Source: Rhyzopertha dominica
Taxonomy: Eukaryota; Arthropoda; Insecta; Coleoptera; Bostrichidae
NCBI GenBank assembly: GCA_025024175.1
Contig: QCXZ01000064.1
Coordinates: 21,076,286-21,140,285, forward strand
Length of the DNA: 64,000 bases
Direction: 5' to 3'
In this document: positions 37,640-50,294 of the stretch, one piece after another
Numbering within the stretch: position 1 is the stretch's first letter
Layout of the letters: each line of letters begins with the position of its first letter
Notes under the pieces: generated by a model
Seen by the model: only the letters and a program-made list of their open reading frames with translations
What the model was told of the DNA's origin: nothing
Databases searched by the model: none
Position numbers and translations under genes: made by a program

Positions 37640-38520
37640 CTCCCTTTCCAGGGTTTCGCAGGCGCGCCCATGCAGAGAACTAGAGTGGGGAGAACGCTCA
37701 TGGATCTGCGCGAATGCTAGTAAACAAGGGGGCTGCCATATTGTCCACGAGAACGTCAAACTTTTGGCGCTTACTTTAAATAATGACATCTTGTGCAACA
37801 GTTTCACTTAAAAATAGGGTAAATGTGAACCAATTTGATGTAGCAGTGTTGAAATACTAAAATCAGTTTGACTTATTCTTGGAATGTTCTATAAATATCA
37901 ATTACATGGCCATTTTAATAAGGAGAATGTCTGTCGTCAATCAACTGCCATCAGTTACACAGCACATAAAGAAAGGTCCCAGACCGGCGTTGCCACATGT
38001 TATTCTACGCTCGAAAAATTGTTTTGTTTACAATTCGTGGCCCGTGGCGTTAGCTATTGTGATTGTGTCCTCTGCTTGACGACTTATTTCTTAGTTTTAT
38101 TTGGAAGTTTCATTAATTTTAGTTATGAGTCGTATAGTTAAAGAGTGTACATCGAATAAACGATCGAAGTCGCGAGATGTCTCCCTGGATAAGTAAATAT
38201 TATAATCCTTAATAAATTTTTTGCAGTAATTATTTGTTATAATAACTATATTTTTAAATAATATCTAGTACCATTTACACTGCAAAATAATTTTGTCATT
38301 TTTATAGGTATACATAAAGTTCTTTTAATTCAAGAAAAGTACTGCCATTTGACAACACTGTCTGATTTTTGACGTTTCTGTGGACAATATGGCGATCATT
38401 ACAGTGTCCCAGCTGAATTGGGATGCGCAGTCGGCCTATGCGTTTTCTCCCCACTATATTTCTCTGGTCCCATGCGTGTGCTTTTTGCACCCTGGACACC
38501 ATATTGGATGACGTAATCTT
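37640..38520. other. Pair of inverted CpG-rich promoter-like modules
   Basis: Bases 37660-37770 and 38370-38490 share diverged blocks in opposite orientation: GTGGGGAGAACGC against GTGGGGAGAAAACGC, and GCCATATTGTCCACGAGAACGTCAAA against the reverse complement of the segment at 38369-38395. Both are CpG-rich relative to their surroundings. Between them a short possible first exon (ATG at 38125) ends near GATAAGTAAAT. They could be copies of a repeat or a bidirectional regulatory region; no transcript start can be read with confidence. Confidence 0.3.
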
Positions 38521-38559
38521 AAAAACCCTAATTGAATTTACAACCAAGAAAGCTAAAAA

Positions 38560-41500
38560 AGGATGGTAAGAATGTACAAAGTTATGCTTTTATGAATTTT
38601 ATTTGCAGCAATTTCTTTTCCCAGCTATTTCTTAAATGGTTTATTTATTTATTTATTTATTACTGTTTTATAAGCAAATAAATCGCATAAATTATTGTTT
38701 TTTTTTCGGTTTTTGTGATTTTTGATCAACATGAAACAGCAGTGAGGCAGAAGTTATAATGCCGATAATGAAATTTACACAACTGCCCAGGGTATAGAAA
38801 AGCAGTAATAGCATCCATAAGAAAATTCCTTATGACGAACCTGGTTATAATTTGTCTTAATCCAAATTATCTGATTATTTATTCTGGTAATGACTATGCA
38901 GTGTCAATGTGTCTTTTGCCATTGTCTTCTCTTAATTACATAGTTGTCAGTAGATTACATTAATTACGAATCATACAGTATATGATAAAATAACATAAAA
39001 AATTTAAATTATAATGGCATAACAAAACAAAAAAAAGAAAACCTTAGGTAATAGATATAATGCTTAATAATACAGTTTAATTGTTACTTTTGATCATTAT
39101 TGAAGCTGAAATTACAGAATACTACAATGCTGAAACTTAATCATATCTTATTTCAATTTCTATTCCAGTAATGTTACTTGAACGTAATGTACTTTGAGCC
39201 TTTGATTATAATATTCCATAATGGAAACGGAATAATAAACCCAATGCTTCAGCTAATTGAAATAACTTATAAATACTACAGTTTTCTGGGCTTATATTCA
39301 TATAATATGCTTTTATTTTGTACCCTTCGTCTCATAATGGGGTAACATTTAACCTCAAAACCAATCACCATTAAATAAAAGAAAGGAGCGGAAACAATTT
39401 ATTCCACTTATTTTTATTATAGGTTAAAATATATGTTTTCTTTAACCATGCTAAAAGCTACCCTTAAACGTACATGTAGTTTTTCTATCCCTGGTATAGA
39501 TTGCTACATTTTAAATTTATGAAAGTGTTTGTATGAAAATTTGTAAAATACTGCAACATTATTATTATTATTATGCTCTGTAGAATTGCAAGAATTTTAG
39601 TTACATTTATTATTTGGCATATTTAATAAAGGTTTATCCTATTCCAATGCATAAGAATTTGAACCGGCACCCCTGATGACGCGTTAGGTACCGCGTGCTG
39701 ATTAGAAGTTACCAGACAACCTATCTTATGTCTAGTAACTTTGGTACGCGCCAACTTCCAGCAGGCTGGAAAACCACGACGATGTTAATAATAAAGAATT
39801 GATGTCATATCTTTTTTTATTTAAATGCAAGGAATCTCTTGTTGATTTCTTACCTTAATTATGTAAAATGCTTCACGTATTTTTGTTTCGAAATTTACCT
39901 TATGTAGGAGTTTAGAGGTTTTTTTCTAGTTACATTTCGTTTTATACAAGTGGCTACCATACCAAACCGCGACTAACATGACGCCAAACTGATGTGATGT
40001 TCATGTTGATGCAATTTTCCGTAGTTGTGCTATGCGCGTCCCTATTTATTGCAAAAATGCTTCTACATTAGTTATAACGAATTTGTGATTGTTTGCAAGA
40101 CTTTTTCGCTCACCGCTATGTATTAATCCACGGTATTGTGTATCTAGATGTGTATGTGTGGTATAAGCATTAGACTGATATAACCGCTTACGTGAAACCA
40201 GGTTTTATGCTTAAATACAGGTAAATAGTGTACAAGTACCAATTTGTCGTGAGTTTTTCCAATTTGTTTGCAATGCATGGCCTCCTGCAGCTTATTTTTT
40301 CTTAAATGGCTGTATCTGTATAGGTTATTGTTTACCAAGTTCATCATTTTGAACAAAACATGGTAGGTAGGTGGTTGTAGTTGATTATCTACCAATGCTT
40401 TTCCTATACCCGATAACGTGTGTTTCTACTTACCTACTTATGAGGGAATGCATCTAATAATTACATCTTTACATCCAAATTATTGCAAACACCTCATACT
40501 CCTCCATTCTGCAACACTGCCGAATGCTTTTTATCGTAGGCCTCCATAATATTATTATAGATATTCTGGTTCTTATGGAATTTAGCATAAAAACAGAATT
40601 TTGTCTGTTGTTTAGAGATGCTATGAATATAAAGTTTTAGGATTCAGGTCTCCATCTAGCTAGATGGGATATCCGCCTGGATAATATGAGTACCTACTTC
40701 CCACCGAAACATCAAAAACTCTGTTATCTGAGTGGAATTCAGATTTAAGTGTCCCAGCACTGCAAAAGTTCCTAAACTTACATTTCAATAGAATCTCAAT
40801 AGTCCTAAAAAGCAGGGATTTGACTGGCTAATTTGTCTTGTTATTTGGCCATTGCATCCTGATACTTAGTTGATATTAGGGTGGCCGAGTATCCATTGCA
40901 TCGCAACATCTTGTGAGTTATTTGGTATAGGCGTCAGTTGAGGATATAAGCGTCGTTTCTATTTAGTATTATTTATTTGACAAGGTTGACAAATTGTTTT
41001 TTTTTGCGGATGAGCTGAATATTTATGGTGTGAACAATGCAAGAAGTGAATCCCATAAGCTAACGAAGCCAGTAAAAATAATGTCTACCATGCCGTGTAC
41101 AATTTTAATTTCTTTTTTTTTTATTTAAAATTAACTATCAAATTAATGAGTAATTTCAGAAACAGCTTTTTGTGGTAGGTAGCTGTGCAAGCAAGTTAAA
41201 GGTTAAAATGCCAGGCACTGACAGCAAGAAAGTGTTTCATTGCTATGGCTACTGTAGGTATCTGGCCTATAAGGACCTAAATAGGTATTTCTAGATTTTT
41301 ATTGAGTCAGTTCAGATGATCTTAACCGTCCTATTAACACGTCAAAAGGAAATAACAGTTATTTGTTTAATGTAAGAGATAGAGAACCGACTGAACTTTT
41401 GAATAAGTATAAAACTGACAGGAAGGTGCATATGGTTCAATGCATGGGACCAGAATGGAGATTGCATATGGCCAATTACTGTTTCCACTTTGGTAATGTT

Positions 41501-41630
41501 TGAGACAATGAATTATTGGATAAAATATATTTACCATACCTTAAATTAATAAAGAATTATCAAAGTCAATCAGAGAGTACAGCTGTGAAAAAAGAAATTT
41601 TGCATTTTTATATTGTATTTTGTTTTAAAG
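38560..41630. other. AT-rich DNA without a recognisable gene
   Basis: It contains a (TTTA)n run at about 38640-38662 and an (ATT)n run near 39560, but no gene that I can support. Short open segments near 41360-41500 (a WRLHMANYCFHF-like stretch) faintly recall a THAP tail, but are too decayed to call. Confidence 0.6.
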
Positions 41631-41633
41631 GTA

Positions 41634-42240
41634 GAGCCAACTTTTGAATAAGCTTTCATTTCTTCAGTCCACAATATCTACAATATTCATATTTTCAATC
41701 CATTGATGTACTAAGAATTTTTTTACAGGATCACATTTTTGAGTGATATACACAAACTTGCATTTTTGCTATGGTCAAAAAGACCTATTTTATCTAATGA
41801 AGAATTCATACCTACATTGTTGGATTCATTTTGACTAATTCTGGTATTCCTTGTTAAATTTTTTAGTAGTTTAATCAAATTTTGTGTTTTAAGTTCAGGA
41901 GGCTATTGAACAAGAAAATACAAGATAATATACAGGGTCCGCCACCTAAAACTCCGCAAGCTCGTATTTTCTTTATTTTTTTAAGTATAACCTTAAATAA
42001 CATGTCAAATTGAAGGTCTTTTTAATATCTTTAAAAATGATATATTGGGTGTCCTAAAAAATAAAGAAAATACGAGCCTGGGTAATTCTAGGTGGCGGAC
42101 TCTGTATATGTATTATTAAGTAAAAATTTTAATCTATTAAAAATAGTAGGTATATTCCTGTATGGTTTCCATAAAAAAATGCAAGTTTATGTTATATCTA
42201 CAAAATGTTACCCCTAAAAAATTCTTAATGATGTCTATAA
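41634..42240. mobile_element. Inverted-repeat element family F, copy 1 (interrupted by a MITE)
   Basis: This segment is homologous to 55838-56590. Shared blocks are CCAACTTTTGAA, TTTCTTCAGT, AAAACTTGCATTTTT-like stretches, GGCTATTGAACAAGAAAA, TATTATTAAG and CCTAAAAAATT. The outer parts are diverged inverted repeats of each other. No coding capacity. It is split by the CAGGGT-ended MITE at 41933-42104. Confidence 0.55.
41933..42104. mobile_element. 172-bp mariner-type MITE with TA target duplication
   Basis: The ends CAGGGTCCGCCACCTA and TAGGTGGCGGACTCTG are inverted repeats. Inner arms continue as CTCGTATTTTCTTTATTTTTT against its reverse complement, so most of the element folds on itself. 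TA flanks both sides (41931-41932 and 42105-42106). The homologous family-F copy at about 56.2 kb lacks it, giving an empty site for comparison. Confidence 0.75.
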
Positions 42241-43247
42241 AAAATGTTTGTTTTATGTATCTACATATTCAGAGATATTGAGATATGAAGAAATGTTACA
42301 TTATTCAAAAGTTGGCAGTAGCTTTAAAACCCAAGGTGATGTAAAAATGACTATTGTATATTTCAACTTGCAACAGGTACCCAGCAACTACAACAAAAAT
42401 TTGACACCCTGTACAGTGGGATGTCGGGTGTTGCATTTAGCACCAAGTAAGCAGGGGAAACATTGGTCAAGCTGTTTGACTTCATTTATCTGTAATGTTA
42501 ACCAATAGTAAAGTGTTTCGAGTCACATGATAATGTATGAAAAATAATGAGTTATTATAGGTGATTATTTCAATTTAATTTGTCAATAAGCAATAAATTG
42601 CTATCAATAGAAGTACCGTATTGCATACCTATAGGGTGACCATTGTATCAGAAATACATACAGACCGACTCATACTAAAATGTAATATATGATAACTTCT
42701 TACCCACCATCAGTGATAGATATATCAGATATTTATGTTTTATTATAATTGTATTTGGGACACATTGTTTTATATCTAACAATTTACATATTTAGGTTCG
42801 TAGTTTTTAACAACATTTAAATGTGTTTTAATAGCTTTGTGGTTAAATGACATCTAGAATATTTGATGTTTCATATGTGCACATTTAATAGTATCGTTTA
42901 TATGAAGCAACATTATTTAGCTTATTGGTTCTTTCCAATGGCACTGCTATGTAATGACACAAATATTGGTGATAATTAAAATGCATGTCTATGCTGTGCT
43001 GTCTACACCTCAATGTTTGCTATGCATTTTACCAGCATTTACTAGTATAAATTATAAACAATTGTCAAATTAATTATTTGCAGAATAATTCTACTAGGGC
43101 TTACTTGCAGAATTTTTTTGGATGAAATTCATATAACTTCTGAGGTAGTAAGTGTTTTACTAGAGAATTTATATAGGTGTACTTTGAAAATGTCTGAAGG
43201 ATGAAAGTTATAGGCACAGTTTGTATACTGAAAAAGCTCAGCATATA
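42241..43247. other. AT-rich DNA without a recognisable gene
   Basis: No supported coding region, RNA gene or clear repeat boundary; a single 86-codon open frame at 42248-42508 has no recognisable features. Confidence 0.6.
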
Positions 43248-44359
43248 CCGGGTGATTCAGTTTGGTATTCGCACCCATATAACATTTTTATTTTTGGATA
43301 AAAGTATAGTAAACCTCATATTTTTGTAAATCGTTGCAAAAGTTACATGTGATGGCGTGATAAAATATTTTTTTTTGTTATCGTCTGTTGAAATGGCGAT
43401 AGTCAATTTTTTTTCTTCAAATATCATAGTACATATTCTTTGATGATTCTTATCAAACAGTTTTTCTACATTCATTAGTGTAAAAAAGTCCACACTTTTA
43501 TTAGAAAAATTTTGAGAAAAAAAACAAAATTTTAAAATGAATTAGAATATTTTTGTGAAATTTTGTATAAGTTGGCTATGCAAGTAACAAAATTTTGCTT
43601 TCAACTTCATCAGGTTTAGTTAAATTGACAACAGTATACAAAAGATTTCTTGTTCTAGTTTAAATTTTGGTCAAACGAAGAAATAAGTAATAAAATAATA
43701 ACATAATACAACAAAAACTGCAATGTATAATTTAAAATTACAATAATTTTATGTTAATTTGTCAAGTGTATTGTTTTACTGTAATATTTTGAACAAAAAA
43801 GGAAATAAAAAATAAAATAATACCGAAATATAACAAACAACTATTTCCTTTTTTTACAAATGATCATTACTTAATGTCAATCCAATGGAATAGCATAGTT
43901 GGTGGCCATAAAAACTTGTGTTGATGTTCTAAATTACCAGAACAATTTGTTTTTGTCGGTTTTTGTGCATTTTGTTGTCAATTATCATTGAGTTCAACGC
44001 AGTTGAAAACACAATTTATTTACTTGCATGGCCAACTTCATACTAATTTTCACAAAACAAAATTTAAATTTATTATTAATTTTTATCTTTTTCTTTAAGT
44101 TGCTCCAATGAAAGTATATACTTTTTTTACTCCTCTGAATGTAGAAAAAAAAGTTCTTCAAGAATCAGCAAAAAAATTTGTATCATGCCATTTAAAAAAA
44201 AGTTGACTGTCGCCATTTTGACAGATGACGGTAAAAAATTATTTTATTATGTCATCACGTGTAACTTTTGCTATGATTTACAAATATATAAGGTTTGCTA
44301 TACTTTTTTCTAAAAATAAAAAAATTACAGGGGTGCGAATACCAAACTGGATCACCCGG
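43248..44359. mobile_element. 1.1-kb long-inverted-repeat element immediately upstream of Pds5 coding exon 1
   Basis: Ends CCGGGTGATTCAGTTTGGTATTCGCACCC and its reverse complement (allowing a few changes) are flanked by TATA on both sides, consistent with a TA or TATA duplication. The arms stay alignable inward for about 400 bp each (43248-43650 and 43950-44359), through GTTGGC-ATGCAAGTAA. The middle 300 bases are unpaired. No transposase. The right end lies only 81 bp before the Pds5 exon boundary, so the element sits in the 5' intron or flank of the gene. Confidence 0.8.
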
Positions 44360-44445
44360 TATATTCATGGCTATATTAGGTTTTGCTGTTGTAATTTTGC
44401 TCCATGTTTGGCCAAATAAAAACTATCATTTGTATTACAGGTAAA

Positions 44446-46528
44446 ATGGCTGATATAGTATATCCACCAGGATGTCGACCCGTAACAGAAGACCTTATGA
44501 CCGACGAGCTCATAAGGCGATTGAAAACACTAGCTCACACTTTGCAAGCTATGGACCAAGATGAAGCTGCCAATAACCAGCAGTACACACTTTTGGCTTT
44601 GCACTTAGCTGAAGAACAATTTCTTACTCATCCATCCAGGGACGTTCAACTTCTTATTGCTTGTTGTATTGCTGATGTCCTACGAATTTATGCTCCAGAA
44701 GCGCCATACAAAGATGCCGAACAGATAAAAACGATCTTTTTGTTTTTGATCACACAGTTGTCAGGCCTAAAGGACCCGAAAGATGCTGCTTTTAAAAGAT
44801 ACTTTTACTTGCTTGAAAATTTGGCGTATGTTAAATCTTTTAATATGTGCTTTGAACTAGAAGACTGTCAGGAAATATTCTGCGCACTGTTTCATTTGAT
44901 GTTTAAAATTGTGAACGATGAACACTCGGGGAGAGTGAAAAGTTTTATGTTGGATGTACTTTGTCCTTTGATTGCCGAAAGCGACATAGTTAGTAATGAA
45001 CTGCTAGATATAATACTAATGAACATAGTCGAACCGAGCAAGACTCAACGTAAGAATGCATGTCTCTTAGCAAAAGAGTTGATTATAAAGACTTCGGAAA
45101 CCTTAGAGCAGTATATCCAAGCGTTTTTCAATCAAGTACTTATTCTTGGCAAAGTAGATAAAAATCTGTCCATTTGTGGTAAAGTTTATGACTTAATTTA
45201 CGAACTGAATCACATTTGTCCGCAAGTTTTAGTTTCTGTACTGCCTCAGTTGGAATGTAAACTTAAAAGTACACAAGAAAGTGAAAGATTGGATGCTGTC
45301 ACGGTTTTAGCTCGAATGTTCAGCGAGAAAGAATCGGAGCTGGCACAGAGGCACCAGTCGCTATGGAGAGCCTTCCTTGGGCGCTTCAATGACATTTCGC
45401 ATGATATCCGTATGAAGTGTGTTCAGTATTCTATGCATTTCCTTCTGAACCACCCCAATTTAAGGAAAGATATAACGGAAACGTTAATGATGCGTCAACA
45501 TGATTCTGAAGAAAGCGTGCGTTACGAAGTTGTTCTGGCAATAGTCACAACTGCCAGACATGATTTCCAAGTTGTTTCCGATTCTGAAGATTTATTGGAG
45601 TTCGTGAAAGAGCGAACTTTGGATAAGAAATTTAAAATACGTAAAGAGGCAATGACTGGTTTAGCACATATATATCGCAAACATTTAAGCGATCCAGATG
45701 TTCCCAATGCAACTAAGAAGGCAGTAACTTGGATTAAAGATAAGATTTTGAATGGTTATTATATGGTAGGGATGGAAGATCGTTTGCTAGTCGAAAGACT
45801 CTTGAATGCTTATTTAGTACCATTTCAACTGCCAGCAGCCGAACGAATGAAAAAGCTTTATCATTTGTTAGGCACAGTAGATGAGCACGCCACCAAAGCT
45901 TTCATGGAGCTTCAAAAGAATCAATTATGTGTACGCAAATTGGTGTTGGAGTGGCTTGATTTACATAGAAGACCAGCCACTGCCGAAGTACAGAAAGAAC
46001 TGACAATTAAGGTTAAGGCTCTTTCACGTTACCTGCCAGAGCCAGTGAAAGCCCTCGAGTTCCTCACGAAATTTAGTGGCCATTTAAAAAGAGACTCAAA
46101 TCTGTTAGAACTTATGGAAACAGTAGCGAGACCATCTGTCAGTTGCCGGGAATGTTCTGAAGCGATGGCCGCCGTTCTAAAAAAACTCGGCCAACCGATC
46201 ATGACCAATTTATACTACAACACGGTCAAAATGCTCTTGGAGCGAATCAGTTCTGTTATGGTGGACCATGAGGCTGTGCTTTTGCTCATTGGATATGTGA
46301 AGGATTGCCTTTGCGGTGGAAATACTATAGAGGAGGTGGGCTTGCATCCTGCGACTGCAGGAGATCGTGGTCTAAAGCTGTTGGTGATGTTGAGCTGCGT
46401 TTTTCCATCTCACTTCCACCATCATGATGTTCTGGAGAAACTGATGGAGTTGTTGGAATTAGAAGATGTGAATGTTGCCCCGCTGGTACTGTCAGTGTTT
46501 ACATTCTTGGGAAAATACAAATGTTTAT
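44446..46528 (+). CDS. pds5: Pds5 cohesin regulator, first coding exon (residues 1-694 and one base)
   Basis: Encodes the N-terminal half of Pds5, the HEAT-repeat protein that binds the cohesin kleisin Rad21 with Wapl and controls cohesin release, acetylation and sister-chromatid cohesion in the nucleus. MADIVYPPGCRPVTEDL is the conserved insect start, which is why ATG 44446 is preferred over an upstream in-frame ATG at 44404. The latter lies before a splice acceptor (TTGTATTACAG ending at 44440). Conserved blocks include LIACCIADVLRIYAPEAPYK, YFYLLENLAYVKSFNMCFEL, NHPNLRKDITE, YKVGMEDRLLVERLL-like sequence and MKKLYHLLG. The exon is intact over 694 codons and ends TTTAT followed by GTAAGT. 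The 5' UTR lies in an upstream exon that I could not place. Confidence 0.97.
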
Positions 46529-47054
46529 GTAAGTATAAATTCCTTTATATAAAATAAAAGAGTAAGGAAACTGACTTTCCAAAAATGATAAATAGTATTA
46601 TTAAGAATTTCATCATAATTTGCTAGTATCATCCTAGAACGGAAAATCTGTAACAAATATTTAAAACTTTGCTAAGTTCATGGTCTTACTTTAGATGCTC
46701 ATCAATATTGACAGAAACATATTTTCGTCACTTATTAATTTTTATATTAAAGCTTGAACTTATTAAATTTCAGTCTCAATTATGAACTATATCTGAATTT
46801 ACCCTTAGCAGTGTACCAGTGGCGGGAAGTATAAAGTAATTAAAATTAGTGCTAAGTATCAATAAGGAAAACAAAAATATCATAAGAAAACCAACAAACA
46901 GGACGATAATTGCCCTTTATTGTCAATACAAATTAAATGAAAACTTAAAATATAAAACATAAAATTTACATAAAAAACTACACTACTAGTATTAATGCTA
47001 CAACAAAAACAAAAGCTAAATGTACTACTTACATAAAATAAGGTAATGTTAACT

Positions 47055-47530
47055 ACTCAGAATCGCTATCGTCATTGTCACTGCTACTACTAGCTTCTAG
47101 GCTTATATACCTACAGTTGCTAAAGTTGTCAGAAAATAGTTTGTGATTGATATATTTTTCTGTAGTCCTCTTTACATGGTCACAAAATTTCTTCCAGTCC
47201 TTGGCCATTACATGGCTTAATTAGCTTCCTATTAATTTCCAGGTGTCTTCAAATTTAAATGTTATATTTTTTCTACCAACATTATTTTTAAATGTGGTCC
47301 ATATTAATTCGATAGGGTTGAAATCCAGATGACGAGGTGTAAGTTATAGTGGTATCTTATAATTTCGTGGTGAAGTTTAAAACTGTTTGAATTGTAATAA
47401 ATGTTCCTATTGTATTATATTAGTTTTCTTAGAATTTGATTGTGGTGACAGATTTGATTGTACATTGTGATAAAGTACATTGTCAACAACAAAAATAATT
47501 TGTCTTTCACTTAGATTTTTGTTAGCTGAC
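47055..47530 (-). pseudogene. Tc1/mariner-superfamily (DDE) transposase remnant in Pds5 intron 1
   Basis: Minus-strand frames show RQIIFVVDNVLYHNVQ, the second catalytic aspartate region (47460-47505). Then PRHLDFNPIELIWTTFKNNV with the third acidic residue, then DWKKFCDHVKRTTEKYI and a Ser/Asp-rich tail ending at a stop near 47056. Order and spacing fit an IS630/Tc1-like DDE transposase. Internal stops and frameshifts between the blocks, and absence of the N-terminal helix-turn-helix, mark it as dead. The rest of intron 1 (46529-48232) is AT-rich with nothing else recognised. Confidence 0.7.
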
Positions 47531-48232
47531 TATGGTCAGTAAGTAGTAGGTACTGAGGTCCCATGTGGGAAGCATCCCAGCTATATAGTTAAATGGTTTG
47601 GTGCATTTTGTTTGTTTCTTTTTTTTACATTGATGTTTGCCCAACACAGGCATATAATGTGTAACTATCACTGTGTGGATACAGGTAATACAAAGAATTC
47701 GAGAGCACAGCCAAAAAATAACAAAAATAGTTTGACTGTAATAGCACAGCATGAAATGTTATTGTGGACACCAAATATAATTTTTTTTAACATAAGTAAT
47801 TAACCAAACTGTTTTATTTAAACGATTGTTTTAATTTGATCACAATGATGCTTGATTTAAAACTTAATACATAGTGTGATTGTATATTTAAAACACAAAT
47901 AAAAACATAATAGGAACAAAGTACAGAAATTGGAATACGAAATACATGGTTACTTCAATATGCTAGGGCATTTCAGCTTGCCCAGCATGCTGAACTATCC
48001 AAATTTCAAATTGTTTATATATTACTCTTGCAAAAGGAGAATTCATATTTTCTTGCTAATACGAGATGTCATTTGTCATTTTGCCATGAAAGTTGAGAAT
48101 TTCGAAATTAGAGAATGTCGATTTGCATCTTATGATTATTCGAAAATGGCATTGGATCAGCTTTTGTGAATTGGAGTGTAAATGCATTTGTTTTTATTGG
48201 ATGGATCCTTCATATTGTTATTTTGATTGTAG

Positions 48233-48510
48233 ATGAGCAATTTCCGGACATAATGGACAGACTGGCACCCATATGCAAGGAACTTGCAGAGACGGGAACC
48301 CCGAAGCAAGCGAAAGGAGCCATACGTTGCATCTATATTAATCTGCCGGATCTTCATGGCACTTTGTTCCCAAGTATACTTGAAGCAATTAAAGAACATT
48401 TAAATCCAGACTCTGCCCACTATCGTACAGCAATAGTAACCTTGGGACATATTGCGTTTAATGTTCCCGATCTGTGCAAAGTACAGATTAAAAATATTAT
48501 TTCCAGGAAG
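48233..48510 (+). CDS. pds5: Pds5 coding exon 2 (residues 695-787)
   Basis: Starts after a TTTTGATTGTAG acceptor and completes the split codon TAT. The joined sequence runs GKYKCLYEQFPDIMDRLAPI and continues with ETGTPKQAKGAIRCIYIN and RTAIVTLGHIAFNVPDL, all conserved HEAT-repeat segments of Pds5. It ends in phase 0 at ISRK, before GTAAGT at 48511. No frameshift. Confidence 0.96.
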
Positions 48511-50294
48511 GTAAGTCATAGTGTGTAGTAATTTGGCACATATTTAATATGCAAACTTGATTTAAAGTGTACTTAATTTTCATTAAGGCTATTTAGCGAT
48601 TTAAAAAAAAGGTATTCCTGTTTGAAAAAGCAAATGTTTGCATCAATAGATCTTTTTAATTTTAATATTTGAGAATTATTATCTGTTGCTTTAGAATCGA
48701 TCTGCAAAAACTGCATTTCCCTCAGAAGACTGTACACTGCAAACATCAAATTTTTAAGTAAATATGAAATAACTAAGGAACGGTGTGACTTACACCCAAC
48801 ATGACTTTAATAAACTGATATTTATTTTTCACAAAGTATTTAAAAGTGCAATAATATACAGGGTGCTCTATTGAAAATAACAAATTGAGTATCGATTTCC
48901 AGTGTGATCAGATGTTCACCTTCTTTGAAAATATTTTTGTGTCATGCAAGATTATGTTCTGGACAATTTTTATTTGAAATATTTTCCATTATTTTGCACG
49001 GTATTGCTATAATCTACTGATTTTGTCAAAGTGATATTGATTTGTGTAATTAAATTAATTAAGCAGTTTATTTAAGTGTAATGTGTTTGTGTAAAAACCA
49101 CCTTTTCATATTTTGTGCTAGCATATAANATAAANTCAAAAAAATATAATGGACATTTTTTATGTTGTACTGCTTCATTTCACTTAATTCATTCTATAAA
49201 TTCATTTTCATTTTGTAGGAACCCATAGATTCCTGTTTATAGAACGGATTCTAAATTATCAGACATAATGGTATTCTGCCTGCTTAAATTAGTCATACAA
49301 CAAAGAAAATTTTAATATTCTCGAATTATTTAAGATAAATGTCTATTTGAATTTCAAACCAATATGTCATTCATAGGAAGGCACAAACAGTGTTGATGGA
49401 ATATACATTATCAGCAAGGTTTATAAAATTCAAATCTGAGCTTGAGACTCATGAATCATAAACTCACCATTAAAATTACATCATTCAAATATACGTTTCC
49501 TGACATTATAATGTGAAAAAGTTTATGTAAACATATTTTCTACTTCTTTATTAGTAAATTGCTAATTACACACTCAGTACTTGATTAGTAAATTCGCTAT
49601 TACCCACAATGTTACTTCATGACTAGCACGTAATTTTCTAAATTATCTTACAGTTTCTAATTCAGTATTGTGTTTACAGAATGTTATCCCATGTCAGTTA
49701 ATTGTTATTAATATCACAAGAAATAGTTAATGTTTGTACATTATCATGACACCCTTAGGGGTAGAAAGGGTTATGATTATATATATACATTATCATGAAA
49801 TTGCAGACTTTTATTTGATGCTTACGCTTTTTGAAAAGTATTAAGATTATATCTAAATAACATAAAATTAAAATTAAAACGTTCCAGTTATTGTAAACAG
49901 TGGTAAGTGATTTTATCCGATGAACCCATTCTCCAAGTCGATTTGAAGTTTGTCAATATTTCGTTGTGATTGTCATTTACTGTCATACTTATTGTCATTA
50001 CTTATTTGTTTTTGCTGAAAAAAGTCAATATAAGGTTGTAGAAATATAGACCTCATAGTAGAAAAAGTATAATACATTACTTGAGTTGTAAAATTACGCA
50101 CTTGTGGAAATGGGTTACTCGCCATACACCAACTTTCCACTCCTTCTTACAACTACTCTCGTTATGTAATATCCTATTACATATTCAGTTTACAAAGTGT
50201 TAAGAATTGTCAAAGAACTATTTTACTAGTTAAAAAAACTTTATTTTATGTTTACTGTAATCATTATCATTATGGTTTTTCTCACTCGCTTCAG
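48511..50294. other. Pds5 intron 2
   Basis: 1784 bp of AT-rich intron bounded by GTAAGT and TTCAG. A TACAGGGTGCTCTATTG sequence near 48857 looks like one end of a mariner-type element, but no matching second end was found. No coding content is recognised, and Ns occur near 49129. Confidence 0.7.

Larger units (their letters stand above)
36761..39744. mobile_element. Candidate ~3-kb element bounded by inverted repeats and holding a THAP fragment
   Basis: The left end (36761-36796: CCAAGGTTAGTAGA...GGTTGTCTGGTAACT) matches the reverse complement of the right end (39707-39744) over roughly 36 bases, including a perfect 17-base core ATAGGTTGTCTGGTAAC. A THAP fragment and two mutually inverted CpG-rich modules lie between. 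No target duplication was identified, and the ends could be two unrelated insertions of one short repeat, so the unit is a hypothesis. Confidence 0.35.

Noticed and set aside
38302..38547. 81-codon minus-strand gene
   Set aside because: It spans a CpG-rich repeat module with no recognisable domain or splice context.
38637..38662. Telomeric or centromeric short repeat
   Set aside because: A plain (TTTA)n microsatellite, not an insect TTAGG telomere.
41360..41505. Fourth THAP fragment
   Set aside because: A WRLHMANYCFHF stretch faintly recalls a THAP tail, but the cysteine spacing and opening motif are not convincing.
44404..44445. Upstream in-frame ATG as the Pds5 start
   Set aside because: It lies before a splice acceptor at 44440, and the conserved insect start MADIVYP begins at 44446.
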